DNA of 64,000 nucleotides, from positions 248,001-312,000 of the forward strand of contig NZ_KK211347.1 in NCBI RefSeq assembly GCF_000621785.1, in the 5' to 3' direction. This document shows positions 40,255 to 47,648 of the stretch, piece by piece (position 1 is the stretch's first letter; the number at the start of each line of letters is the position of its first letter). A program made the translations under genes and the position numbers. A model generated the notes under the pieces. The model saw nothing but the letters and a program-made list of their open reading frames with translations, was not told the origin of the DNA and did not search any database. Source of the DNA: Ruminococcus flavefaciens ND2009. GTDB lineage: Bacteria > Bacillota > Clostridia > Oscillospirales > Ruminococcaceae.

Positions 40255-41871
40255 ATGCTGAGAATTGAAGACTACTACACTGACGCACCGTCGGCGGGCA
40301 TTATAACTATGCTCGAAAAGCCTGAGATAGTAAACAGGCTTCTGAACACCCTTATTTGTAACTTCAGAGGATTTAACTTTATGAAGCTGAAGCTGAATGT
40401 CCACCCGGTCAGAGAGGAGCTTGAGGAGTATAAAAACCTCAATCAGGCATTCCTCGATCAGATATTCAAGCTCCATGCCTACTATGACGGACACCAGCTG
40501 GCACTCAAGCGCATACTCAGAGACATAAACTATGACACTCACCTCAACACAAAGGTCTTTTCGCCCGTTGTGGGCTGTCCCGTGGGCTGTCCCTACTGCT
40601 TTACCAAGAAAGTGGTGGAGCACTTTGAAATAACCGAGGATTTCGGGAGACAGGTATTCCGCGGTCCCTACAAGATAACCAAGGACGAGGAGGGCTATGA
40701 CGTTCCCGAGCTGTTCAACATCGAGAACGATGACCCCATCGACTGGTTCCTGAACTATATGTCAGATTACGGCTGCTGGAGACCCGAATGGCAGGAAAAT
40801 CTCCTTCAGCAGATCATTGCGGCAAACGCTCTCAAGCGCAGGAAGGGCAAGTATCTTGATACTTTCCAGCTCATCACCAAGCGCCCGAAGGGTATAAGAC
40901 TTGAGACAGTGCCCAATGGCACCGACCTCAGGAATGTTATCATGTCCTGTACTGTTGACCGTAATCAGTATACCGACCGTATCACCGAGCTTATCAGAAA
41001 TGCGGGCAATCATCGTATCACAGGCTGTGTCATATATCAGCCCGTTCTTGAGCACATCGAGCCCGCTCACCTTGAGGAGTTCGCAGAGACCTTCGGACTT
41101 GAGAACTCATGGGTCATCATCGGAGGAGAGGTAGGCAAAAATGCTACTCCGCTCAGGTTTGAGTGGATCAAGGATATTGTTGACAAGTGTATCGAGCTGG
41201 GCATACCTGTTAAAATGGAGCCGGATATAAGAGCTCTGGTAAAGGCGAACGGCTATGATTTCATGGAGCAGTCTCCTGAGCCTGTCCGTGTTTCAAAGGA
41301 AATACGCAAAAGAAATCTTGAAGCGAAGAATAAGGGATTCTCAGAGTACTATGAGCAGAAGGTCGCTGAACTGAAAAAACGTCTGGCGGACTGCACTGGC
41401 GATGACAGGTATGACATCGCGGCACTGACTATGTTCAGCGATGTTGAGCTTACCATTGAGAGCGCAAGACGTCTGCTGGCAGGTGCTCCTGAGTTTGATA
41501 TGATACTGACCGCCGAGACCAAGGGTATCCCTCTGGCCTACGAAATGGCGCGTCAGAGCGGAAAGAGCTATCTTGTGGTATGTCAGTCAGCAAGGGTATA
41601 TATGGCTGATACCATAGAGGTTACGGTCTGTCCCGACGGAGAGGAGCAGAAGCTCTATCTTGAGAAAGAGGACTACCTGGCGATGAAGGGGAGAAAAGTC
41701 CTTATTGCAGGCGATGTTATCAGCAGCGGCAAGTCACTGAACTTGCTGGCGGCTCTTGTAGAGCAGGCTGGCGGAACACCTGTCTCAAAGGTTGCAGTCC
41801 TCGCGGACGAGGAAGCTTCAAGACGCAAGGATATCATCTTCCTTGAGAGCATACCTGCGCTTTCTTCATGA
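40255..41871 (+). CDS. Radical SAM (DUF5131-like) protein fused to a phosphoribosyltransferase domain
   Basis: A 538-residue cytoplasmic protein, one uninterrupted frame. Residues 90-335 look like a DUF5131/Gp37-type radical SAM enzyme: the [4Fe-4S] motif CPVGCPYC (Cys108, Cys112, Cys115; CX3CX2C), FQLITKRPKGI, and SWVIIGGEVGKNATPLRFEW. A basic helical linker (345-378) leads to a type I phosphoribosyltransferase-like domain (385-538). There, FDMILTAETKGIPLAYEMA resembles the adenine-PRTase substrate loop and KVLIAGDVISSGKSL the PRPP loop, with Gly486 replacing the first acidic residue of the usual DD pair. The fusion suggests a radical modification of, or using, a base or ribosyl substrate. 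I know of no characterised example. Confidence 0.85.
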   Translation: MLRIEDYYTDAPSAGIITMLEKPEIVNRLLNTLICNFRGFNFMKLKLNVHPVREELEEYKNLNQAFLDQIFKLHAYYDGHQLALKRILRDINYDTHLNTKVFSPVVGCPVGCPYCFTKKVVEHFEITEDFGRQVFRGPYKITKDEEGYDVPELFNIENDDPIDWFLNYMSDYGCWRPEWQENLLQQIIAANALKRRKGKYLDTFQLITKRPKGIRLETVPNGTDLRNVIMSCTVDRNQYTDRITELIRNAGNHRITGCVIYQPVLEHIEPAHLEEFAETFGLENSWVIIGGEVGKNATPLRFEWIKDIVDKCIELGIPVKMEPDIRALVKANGYDFMEQSPEPVRVSKEIRKRNLEAKNKGFSEYYEQKVAELKKRLADCTGDDRYDIAALTMFSDVELTIESARRLLAGAPEFDMILTAETKGIPLAYEMARQSGKSYLVVCQSARVYMADTIEVTVCPDGEEQKLYLEKEDYLAMKGRKVLIAGDVISSGKSLNLLAALVEQAGGTPVSKVAVLADEEASRRKDIIFLESIPALSS

Positions 41872-41906
41872 GAAATTATATTATACATATACGATCATTA
41901 TACATT

Positions 41907-41940
41907 AAAGGCAGCTTTAGGGCTGCCTTTTTTATTTTTT
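41907..41940 (+). terminator. Rho-independent terminator
   Basis: AAAGGCAGC (41907-41915) / GCTGCCTTT (41922-41930), 6-base loop, long T-rich tail. Confidence 0.9.
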
Positions 41941-41982
41941 TCAGAGCGGCGCAAATGCCTGTATCATGCCGATTTACGAAGG

Positions 41983-42023
41983 TCCCCTGACTCGTGAACG
42001 AAGTCGGGGAAATTTTTTTTTTT
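41983..42023 (+). terminator. Second terminator-like hairpin
   Basis: TCCCC-GACT / AGTC-GGGGA stem with a bulged T, then a run of eleven T (42013-42023). It may catch read-through or end an unseen small transcript. Confidence 0.65.
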
Positions 42024-42032
42024 AAAAACCCC

Positions 42033-42061
42033 TTGACAAAGTGTAACACTGCTGATATAAT
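42033..42061 (+). promoter_or_regulatory. Consensus promoter of the GntR/ABC operon
   Basis: TTGACA (42033-42038), 17 bases, TATAAT (42056-42061). Confidence 0.88.
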
Positions 42062-42117
42062 TGTATACATAGTAGTTATACAATTTGAACTTCGTTATAC
42101 AATCCGGAAGGTATAAC
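42061..42117 (+). promoter_or_regulatory. Two candidate YtrA-type operators
   Basis: TTGTATA (42061-42067) with TATACAA (42077-42083), and GTTATAC (42094-42100) with GTATAAC (42111-42117). GTTATACAA also occurs twice as a direct repeat (42075, 42094). The set starts at the -10 box and covers the transcription start, as expected for autorepression by the GntR/YtrA protein encoded next. Confidence 0.65.
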
Positions 42118-42148
42118 AGAGTTTTATAACCACAAGGAGTGTGCACTT

Positions 42149-42523
42149 ATGAATATCAACATCAGTAACTCATCAGGTGAGCCGATCTACATACAGATCG
42201 CCAACCAGATAAAAACGCTGATACTGGAGGGCAAGCTGGCAGAGGGGGAAGCTCTGCCGTCCATGCGCGTTCTCGCAACGGAGCTCCGTATCAGCTTCAT
42301 GACCACAAAACGTGCCTATGAGGAGCTTGAACGCGACGGCTTTATCGAAAGCTATACGGGCAGGGGCTCCTTTGTAAAGGCGCAGAATTTAGAGCTTTAT
42401 CGTGAGGAGCAGATCAAGCGTATCGAAAGCCTGCTCATGGAGGCAGGAGAGACTGCCCGCAAGGCAGGCGTTACTATGGACGAGCTTCACGAGCTGCTGG
42501 ACCTTGTAAACGGAGGGGAATAA
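42149..42523 (+). CDS. GntR-family (YtrA subfamily) transcriptional regulator
   Basis: A 124-residue repressor. The N-terminal winged helix (residues 10-78) shows PIYIQIANQIKTLILEGKL, GEALPSMRVLATELRISFMTTKRAYEELERDGFIESYTGRGSFV. The effector part is only about 45 helical residues, the short form that defines YtrA. Such proteins typically repress a following ABC operon and are relieved by cell-wall antibiotics or other stress. AAGGAG lies before ATG 42149 and the ABC ATPase gene starts one base after the stop. The GTTATACAA repeats at 42061-42117 are its likely site. Confidence 0.93.
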   Translation: MNINISNSSGEPIYIQIANQIKTLILEGKLAEGEALPSMRVLATELRISFMTTKRAYEELERDGFIESYTGRGSFVKAQNLELYREEQIKRIESLLMEAGETARKAGVTMDELHELLDLVNGGE

Positions 42524-42524
42524 T

Positions 42525-43403
42525 ATGAATGAATATGAGAATGCGATCAGCATAAAGGGCGTAACCAAGCGCTATGACGGATTTACGCTGGACAATGTAA
42601 GCTTTGATGTGCCCAAGGGCTGTATCATGGGATTTATCGGACAGAACGGTGCAGGCAAGACCACCACTATCCGCAGTCTGCTCCATATCACCAATATTGA
42701 CAGCGGTGAGATAAGCCTGCTGGGTATGGACCATGTAAAGGACGAGGCGGAGCTGAAAAAGCGTATCGCGGTGGTATTCGATGAGCTGCCATTCCACGAT
42801 ATGTTCAACGTAAAGGATATGGCAAAGATATTCCGCGGACTTTATCCCGATTGGAACGACGAGACCTATATGAAGTATATCGACCGTTTCCAGCTTCCGA
42901 AGAAAAAGAAGATAGGACAGTTCTCAAAGGGCATGAAGATGAAGCTCCAGATAGCCTGTGCCCTGTCCCACAATGCCGAGCTTCTGGTAATGGACGAGGC
43001 TACCACGGGACTGGACCCCGTTGTCCGCGACGAGATACTCCACATCTTCATGGAGTACCTTTCAGACGGCGAGCGTTCCATTCTTATGTCCTCACACATC
43101 ACCTCTGACCTTGAGAAGATAGCCGATATGGTAACATTCATCGACAAGGGCAGGATACTGCTGACAGGCTACAAGGACGAGATACTCGAAAGCCACGGTA
43201 TACTCAGGTGCGCAAAGGACTACATTCAGAATGTTGACCCCGAGGACATCGTAAGCGTACGAACCAATAATTTCGGCGCCGAGATAATGGTCAGCGACCG
43301 TGAAAGCGCAAAGATGAAGTACAGGGATACGGTGATCGACCCCGCAAGCCTTGATGATATAATGCTCTACTATGTACACAGAGAAGCAAAGGAGTGGTCG
43401 TAA
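42525..43403 (+). CDS. ABC transporter ATP-binding protein
   Basis: A 292-residue cytoplasmic ATPase. GQNGAGKTTTIRSLL (Walker A, about residues 40-54), FSKGMKMKLQIACAL (signature, with KGMK in place of the usual GGQ), LLVMDEATTGLDP (Walker B) and SSHITSDLEKIAD (His switch). The C-terminal 60 residues form the extension usual for ABC-2 exporters of the YtrB/YhcH type. It would power the two permeases that follow. Substrate unknown; export or stress defence is likely given the YtrA regulator. Confidence 0.93.
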   Translation: MNEYENAISIKGVTKRYDGFTLDNVSFDVPKGCIMGFIGQNGAGKTTTIRSLLHITNIDSGEISLLGMDHVKDEAELKKRIAVVFDELPFHDMFNVKDMAKIFRGLYPDWNDETYMKYIDRFQLPKKKKIGQFSKGMKMKLQIACALSHNAELLVMDEATTGLDPVVRDEILHIFMEYLSDGERSILMSSHITSDLEKIADMVTFIDKGRILLTGYKDEILESHGILRCAKDYIQNVDPEDIVSVRTNNFGAEIMVSDRESAKMKYRDTVIDPASLDDIMLYYVHREAKEWS

Positions 43404-44152
43404 TGAAAATGTACAGATCCCTTGTTTACAGAGAATGGAGACTCTCACGCGGACATTATATATTGATGACTATACTTTTCCTGCTGACGGAGACTGTGTT
43501 TATTCTTCCTGTTCTTGTGGAAAAGCAGTCTGTCCTTGACGCTCCGTCGGAGGATATAAAGACGATCAAGCTGTCCATCGCAGTCGTAGCGCTGTTCCTT
43601 GCAGCTATAGGCGGATTTATCGCAGGAATGAACAACAGGGTCCACAAGGCTGATATAGCCAGCGGCTGGAAGAGATATTCCTATGCACTTCCTCCCACGG
43701 CAAAGCAGAGAGCTGCTTCGGACCTTATGATGAAGCTTATCATGATGATATTCTATGCAGCTCTTATCTTCTGCTATGCCGCAGCTGCAAAGGCGATCAT
43801 CGGCGGAAAAATAATAGGAAGCACTATAAGCACATATCTTATCGTTTCTTCAATTGCTTTGGTTTTCGATACCATTTACTGCGGTATACTGCTTATGGCA
43901 AACAGCAGGAATGACCTGAAAAAGTTCAGCATCATTGCCTCTGCCGCAGGTGTGGCGCTGTTCTTCATTCTCACACATTTCCCCATCAAGATCGGTTCCG
44001 GAAAAAAGATCAGTATTGCAGACAGGCTGATTAACATCATAGACACTATGAATAAGGGTTACTTTATACTGATAAGCGCTGCTGTATTTGTTCTTATCTG
44101 CGCATTATATTACATTGTAATGTGGAGATCATACGAGAGGAGAGAAGCATAA
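43403..44152 (+). CDS. ABC-2 type permease subunit
   Basis: A 249-residue membrane protein with about six helices, beginning MKMYRSLVYREWRLSRGHY, an amphipathic N-terminus typical of ABC-2 permeases. The start shares a base with the ATPase stop (TAATG). GMNNRVHKADIASGWKRYSYALP between helices 2 and 3 is the expected cytoplasmic coupling region. Pairs with the next gene product. Confidence 0.82.
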   Translation: MKMYRSLVYREWRLSRGHYILMTILFLLTETVFILPVLVEKQSVLDAPSEDIKTIKLSIAVVALFLAAIGGFIAGMNNRVHKADIASGWKRYSYALPPTAKQRAASDLMMKLIMMIFYAALIFCYAAAAKAIIGGKIIGSTISTYLIVSSIALVFDTIYCGILLMANSRNDLKKFSIIASAAGVALFFILTHFPIKIGSGKKISIADRLINIIDTMNKGYFILISAAVFVLICALYYIVMWRSYERREA

Positions 44153-44862
44153 TGACAGGCTTCGTCTATAAGGAGTTGAAGCAGAACCTGAGATATATAC
44201 TCCTTACCGTTGTCAGCGGTTTTATTCCGCTGATAGTGCTGATAATGTTCCGTGACAGCGGTGAGACAGCCTCTGACTTTCAGAAGCTGCTGGAGATAGG
44301 CTTGATAGGCGGACTCCTGCTGGCAGGAGGTATGGAGATGGCTGTTCTCAACGGCGATGACCGCAGGCTCTGGGCGTATTTCGTCTCCTCAACATCTGAC
44401 GGCTACAGAGGTTTTCTCCGCGTTAAGTACGAGATGATATTCGTAATGTCACTGCTGTTCCTGACGAGCTTTACGCTGTGTGAGCAGCTTATTACAGCCA
44501 TTGCTGCCGACAAGGGAATGATGGTTGAGAGTACGACTTCTGCAATTGCAGTACCGCTGGTATTCATTCAGTTCCTTCTCAGGTCGGTGGATATACCGCT
44601 TTTCTATCGCTTCGGTGCAAAAAAGGGCAATACCATAAAGCTAATTTCTGTGCTGGCGATTATCGTGGTTCTCTTTACGGTGCTGCTGATAAACATTGAC
44701 AATTTTGAAGATGTGTACAATAGTGTATGCAAGGCATTCACAGAGTACACAAGATCGCCCCTGCTTCCTGCGGGAGCTGTTGCTGCTCTGGCTGCATACT
44801 ATGCTTCCTACCGCATATCGTGCAGGGTCTATCTGAAAGGAGCGGAGAAGTATGACAAATAA
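44152..44862 (+). CDS. ABC-2 type permease subunit
   Basis: A 236-residue membrane protein with six or so helices, starting MTGFVYKELKQNLRYILLTV. Shares a base with the stop of the preceding permease gene and overlaps the CPBP gene by 11 bases. Weakly similar in plan to its neighbour, so the exporter is probably a heterodimeric permease with one ATPase type. Confidence 0.8.
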   Translation: MTGFVYKELKQNLRYILLTVVSGFIPLIVLIMFRDSGETASDFQKLLEIGLIGGLLLAGGMEMAVLNGDDRRLWAYFVSSTSDGYRGFLRVKYEMIFVMSLLFLTSFTLCEQLITAIAADKGMMVESTTSAIAVPLVFIQFLLRSVDIPLFYRFGAKKGNTIKLISVLAIIVVLFTVLLINIDNFEDVYNSVCKAFTEYTRSPLLPAGAVAALAAYYASYRISCRVYLKGAEKYDK

Positions 44863-45703
44863 AAAGGCAAACATCAAGCGTCTGGGACTGTATCTCCTTA
44901 TCGCCTTTGCACTGAGCCTTCTGCTCATAGTTTTCAGAAAGCCCATGGAGACTTCGGCGAGGGTAAGCTTCATCATTACTCAGTTGTTCAGTTTCTCTCC
45001 TGCCATAGCCTGCCTTATCACAAGGGCGGTCACTAAAGAGGGCTTCGGGGACTTGAAGCTCCACTTCAATTTCCGAGGTAATTTCAGATGGTATCTGCTG
45101 GCATTTGCGCTGCCGCTGGTATGCTTTTCCGCATCAATGCTTCTTCCCGTCATCATCAGCGGATACGGCAGCAGGCTCAGCGGATTTACGGCAAAAAACA
45201 TGCTCTCAGTCATATTCATACTCATGGGGCAGTCCGCTGTGGTATCGGCAGGGCTGCTGGGCGAGGAGCTGGGCTGGCGCGGCTATATGAACTGCACCAT
45301 GGAGCCTCTCTTCGGCACCTTCGGGACCTGTCTCGCAGGCGGTATCATGTGGGGACTGTGGCATTTCCCCATTGATATATCAAACTACCTCGGAGGCGGC
45401 GGTTCTCTTTCATACTCAATGGAGAGCGCCTTCAGCAGGCTGGCAATGCTGACCTGCTTCGGAGTGTTCCTTATGTGGCTCACAAAGAAGACCGACAGCG
45501 TATTCCCTGCGGTGGTAGCGCATTTCATGTTCAACCAAAGCCAGAATGCACTCATGTCGCTGTTTATGGAGAGCGATATACCCGAGGACGCAGATGTGGG
45601 AAAACTTGCGGACGTTTTCGGATATGTACCCATGGCTCTGGTGGCAGTTGTATTCATGTACCTCCTGCTGCGAATGAAAAAAACAAAAACGCCCTCAGTG
45701 TAA
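44852..45703 (+). CDS. CPBP-family intramembrane metalloprotease (Abi/Rce1-like)
   Basis: A 283-residue membrane protein with about eight helices. All three family motifs are intact: EELGWRGYM (EExxxR, about residues 138-143), MWGLWHFPI (FxxxH type) and VVAHFMFNQ (HxxxN). These ligands build the intramembrane glutamic-type or metal-dependent active site. Homologues process or protect against bacteriocins and peptides. Its place as last gene of a YtrA-ABC operon suggests it cleaves a peptide exported or recognised by that transporter, or gives immunity. Start overlaps the permease gene. Confidence 0.9.
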   Translation: MTNKKANIKRLGLYLLIAFALSLLLIVFRKPMETSARVSFIITQLFSFSPAIACLITRAVTKEGFGDLKLHFNFRGNFRWYLLAFALPLVCFSASMLLPVIISGYGSRLSGFTAKNMLSVIFILMGQSAVVSAGLLGEELGWRGYMNCTMEPLFGTFGTCLAGGIMWGLWHFPIDISNYLGGGGSLSYSMESAFSRLAMLTCFGVFLMWLTKKTDSVFPAVVAHFMFNQSQNALMSLFMESDIPEDADVGKLADVFGYVPMALVAVVFMYLLLRMKKTKTPSV

Positions 45704-45740
45704 GGGCGACGCTCGTACAGAAGGTTTACGGGTGATATTG

Positions 45741-45782
45741 AGGGAAGCTCTTTGAGAGAAGTGCTTCCCTTTATTCTTTTTC
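45741..45782 (+). terminator. Rho-independent terminator of the GntR/ABC operon
   Basis: AGGGAAGC (45741-45748) / GCTTCCCT (45763-45770), followed by TTATTCTTTTT. A smaller GCCCT/AGGGC hairpin overlaps the end of the CPBP gene. Confidence 0.8.
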
Positions 45783-45798
45783 TGAGGACTCTGTTTCG

Positions 45799-45870
45799 TT
45801 TTTATCAGGACAGGGCGCTTGATAATATATGCCTTTTTATTATATTTAAGGCGCCCTGTCCTGATAAAAA
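45799..45870. repeat. 72-bp element with perfect 20-bp inverted repeats
   Basis: TTTTTATCAGGACAGGGCGC (45799-45818) and its exact complement (45851-45870) flank 32 AT-rich bases that can extend the stem. It is too long and too perfect for an ordinary terminator. It looks like a small palindromic mobile or regulatory repeat. Confidence 0.75.
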
Positions 45871-45896
45871 CCAGCCAAAAGTCTTTGGAAAAGGGG

Positions 45897-45942
45897 GTAT
45901 GGGGGAAAGAACCTTTCCTCAGAAAGGTTTTTCCCCCATAAT
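45897..45942. repeat. Second palindromic intergenic repeat
   Basis: TATGGGGGAAA..ACCTTTC, CTCA loop, GAAAGGT..TTCCCCCATA: a nested stem of about 18 pairs. The flank AAAAGTCTTTGGAAAAGGGGG and this palindrome resemble a repeat that, from memory, is common between genes in Ruminococcaceae. Confidence 0.65.
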
Positions 45943-45991
45943 TACGCGTAAACTTCTATATAAGCACCGTCCTTAAACTGAGGGCGTTTTT

Positions 45992-46159
45992 TTATTCGTC
46001 GAAGTTTTCGGGGTGTTTGGGCTTGCGCTTATAGCGCTTTTTATCGGTGTCAACTACCTTGGTGGCAGGGTCAACGCCGTTCCAGCTGCCTCTCTTTGAG
46101 GAGTCTATCTTCTTTTTCTCCTTTTTGCTCATCTTATCGTAGGAAACGAATTTATCCAT
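45992..46159 (-). CDS. 55-residue basic protein translationally coupled to rtcB
   Basis: Encodes MDKFVSYDKMSKKEKKKIDS, then SKRGSWNGVDPATKVVDTDK and a basic tail ending PENFDE. Its ATG overlaps the rtcB stop codon (TAATG), a clear sign of coupled translation. It is lysine-rich, probably nucleic-acid binding and without membrane or export signals. From memory, similar short proteins with YxxMSKKEKKK...NPxTKVV follow rtcB in other Clostridia, but no function is known to me. It could assist RtcB in RNA binding or protect RNA ends. Confidence 0.78.
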   Translation of the reverse strand: MDKFVSYDKMSKKEKKKIDSSKRGSWNGVDPATKVVDTDKKRYKRKPKHPENFDE

Positions 46160-47364
46160 TATTCTTCACCTGCCTTGAAATTGTAGATAGGTTTGATGAC
46201 CTGGTCTATCTCCACGGTATCGCCGATGTTGTTCACTATATCCTCCATGGACTTATACGCCATGGGACACTCGTCAAGTGTGGCGGCGTTTACAGATGTG
46301 GTGTAGATGCCGTCCATCTGCTTTTTGAACTCGGAAACAGTGAAGCTCTGCTTGGCTTCCGAGCGTGACATAAGTCTTCCTGCGCCGTGGGGAGCAGAGA
46401 AGTTCCAGTCGGGATTGCCCCTGCCTGTGCAGATAAGACTGCCGTCCCTCATATTGATGGGGATAAGCAGCTTTTCGCCCTTCTGAGCAGAGACAGCTCC
46501 CTTGCGGAGTATCATGGTCTCTGTGTCGATGTAGTTGTGGATAGTGGTGAACTGCTCAGCCACATGGAGGTGCATACCCTTGATGATCTCGTCCATCATA
46601 GCCTGACGGTTGAGCATGGCGAACTGCTGAACGATCTTCATATCGTGGATATACTGTTCAAACAGCTCTCCCTCGCAGTAAGCAAGGTGCTTGGGCACGT
46701 CGGTGGTCTTGGTGTTAGCCAGCTTTTTCAGCTCGGACTGTATCTGCTTTTCCTTTCCCTCAGCCTTGAGCCTTGCGATGAGCTCAGCTGCCTCCTTGTC
46801 GGAGCTTTTATTCAGCCGCCTGTACGCCTCGTTCTGGTAGTACTTAGCGGTCTCGACGCCCAGGTGACGGGAGCCCGAGTGGATAACGATGTAGATGCTG
46901 CCGTCATCGCCCTTGTCGGCTTCGATGAAGTGATTGCCGCCGCCGAGAGTGCCGATGCTTTTCTCAGCGCGGAGAGGGTCGATGTGCTTAATGCAGTAAA
47001 GCTCGTCAAGGTCTATCCTGTCGGCGTAGCGGTGGGGCTTCTCTCTTATCGCAAAGCCCGAGGGGATATTATTGTGTATGAGCTTGTCCAGCTTCTGAAG
47101 CTCGATGTGTGTTTCCTTCAGCCTTACGGTCTCCATGCCGCAGCCGATGTCGACTCCCACCAGATTGGGGATGACCTTGTCGGTGATAGTCATGGTGGTA
47201 CCGATGGTGCAGCCTGAGCCTGCGTGGACATCGGGCATGATGCGGATCCTTTCGCCCTTGCTGACGGGCTGGCTGCAAAAGGCGATGATCTGTGTGATCG
47301 CGTCCTGTTCGATAATATCGGTAAAAACCCTGGCTGAATTGAATTTTCCGTTTAATTCGATCAT
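46159..47364 (-). CDS. rtcB: RNA-splicing ligase RtcB
   Basis: A 401-residue GTP- and manganese-dependent RNA ligase joining 2',3'-cyclic-phosphate or 3'-phosphate ends to 5'-OH ends in RNA repair. Diagnostic motifs: IMPDVHAGSGCTIGTTM, VGVDIGCGME with metal-binding Cys/Asp, LGGGNHFIE, VIHSGSRHLG and SAPHGAGRLMSRSEA with the guanylylated His. ATG 47364 (MIELNGKFNSARVF) follows AAAGGA; the ORF could be extended to 47475, but that would cross a transcription terminator. It is preceded by a leader peptide frame and terminator hairpin (47398-47537) and followed by an overlapping 55-codon gene. Confidence 0.96.
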   Translation of the reverse strand: MIELNGKFNSARVFTDIIEQDAITQIIAFCSQPVSKGERIRIMPDVHAGSGCTIGTTMTITDKVIPNLVGVDIGCGMETVRLKETHIELQKLDKLIHNNIPSGFAIREKPHRYADRIDLDELYCIKHIDPLRAEKSIGTLGGGNHFIEADKGDDGSIYIVIHSGSRHLGVETAKYYQNEAYRRLNKSSDKEAAELIARLKAEGKEKQIQSELKKLANTKTTDVPKHLAYCEGELFEQYIHDMKIVQQFAMLNRQAMMDEIIKGMHLHVAEQFTTIHNYIDTETMILRKGAVSAQKGEKLLIPINMRDGSLICTGRGNPDWNFSAPHGAGRLMSRSEAKQSFTVSEFKKQMDGIYTTSVNAATLDECPMAYKSMEDIVNNIGDTVEIDQVIKPIYNFKAGEE

Positions 47365-47397
47365 ATCTTTTCCTTTCTCTTGTCTGCCCGAACGCAT

Positions 47398-47422
47398 AAA
47401 AAAAGCACTCCCGCAGGAGTGC
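47398..47422 (-). terminator. Terminator/attenuator upstream of rtcB
   Basis: On the minus strand GCACTCC-TGCG-GGAGTGC (47422-47405) followed by seven T (47404-47398), 34 bases before the rtcB ATG and downstream of its promoter. Premature termination must therefore be overcome for rtcB expression. Confidence 0.75.
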
Positions 47423-47447
47423 ATAATGCTCTTGAATGCGCAGCTGT

Positions 47448-47537
47448 TCAGCACATGGCTGAACTCATCGGGCAAACTCCATGCTTCTTGTTGTTGGTAT
47501 TGAGTTGTGAGTAACGTATCTGTGAGAATATTGTCAT
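47448..47537 (-). CDS. Candidate 29-residue leader peptide of rtcB
   Basis: A small frame, MTIFSQIRYSQLNTNNKK then HGVCPMSSAMC, with AAAGGATGGTG in front of the ATG. Its stop codon lies within the hairpin GTTCAGC/GCTGAAC (47446-47464), immediately before the terminator hairpin at 47398-47422. This order (promoter, leader frame, competing hairpin, terminator, gene) is the classic attenuation layout. Translation is not proven and no obvious run of one regulatory codon is seen, apart from NTNNKK. Confidence 0.5.
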   Translation of the reverse strand: MTIFSQIRYSQLNTNNKKHGVCPMSSAMC

Positions 47538-47570
47538 GGTGTTCACCATCCTTTCGTAGAATATGGCTTT

Positions 47571-47599
47571 ATTATAGCCGTATGCACCGCATTTGTCAA
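47571..47599 (-). promoter_or_regulatory. Consensus promoter of the rtcB unit
   Basis: On the minus strand: TTGACA (47599-47594), 17 bases, TATAAT (47576-47571), both perfect. Confidence 0.88.
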
Positions 47600-47648
47600 G
47601 GGCGGAAATAAAATTGTAACTGAAATGTAATTGAAAAGCCTGTTCTCA

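Noticed and set aside
45799-45870. Insertion sequence ends
   Set aside because: The arms are inverted-repeat like, but only 32 bases lie between them and no transposase is present; called a palindromic repeat.
46387-47217. 276-codon plus-strand frame opposite rtcB
   Set aside because: RtcB motifs are complete on the minus strand; the plus frame has no recognisable feature.
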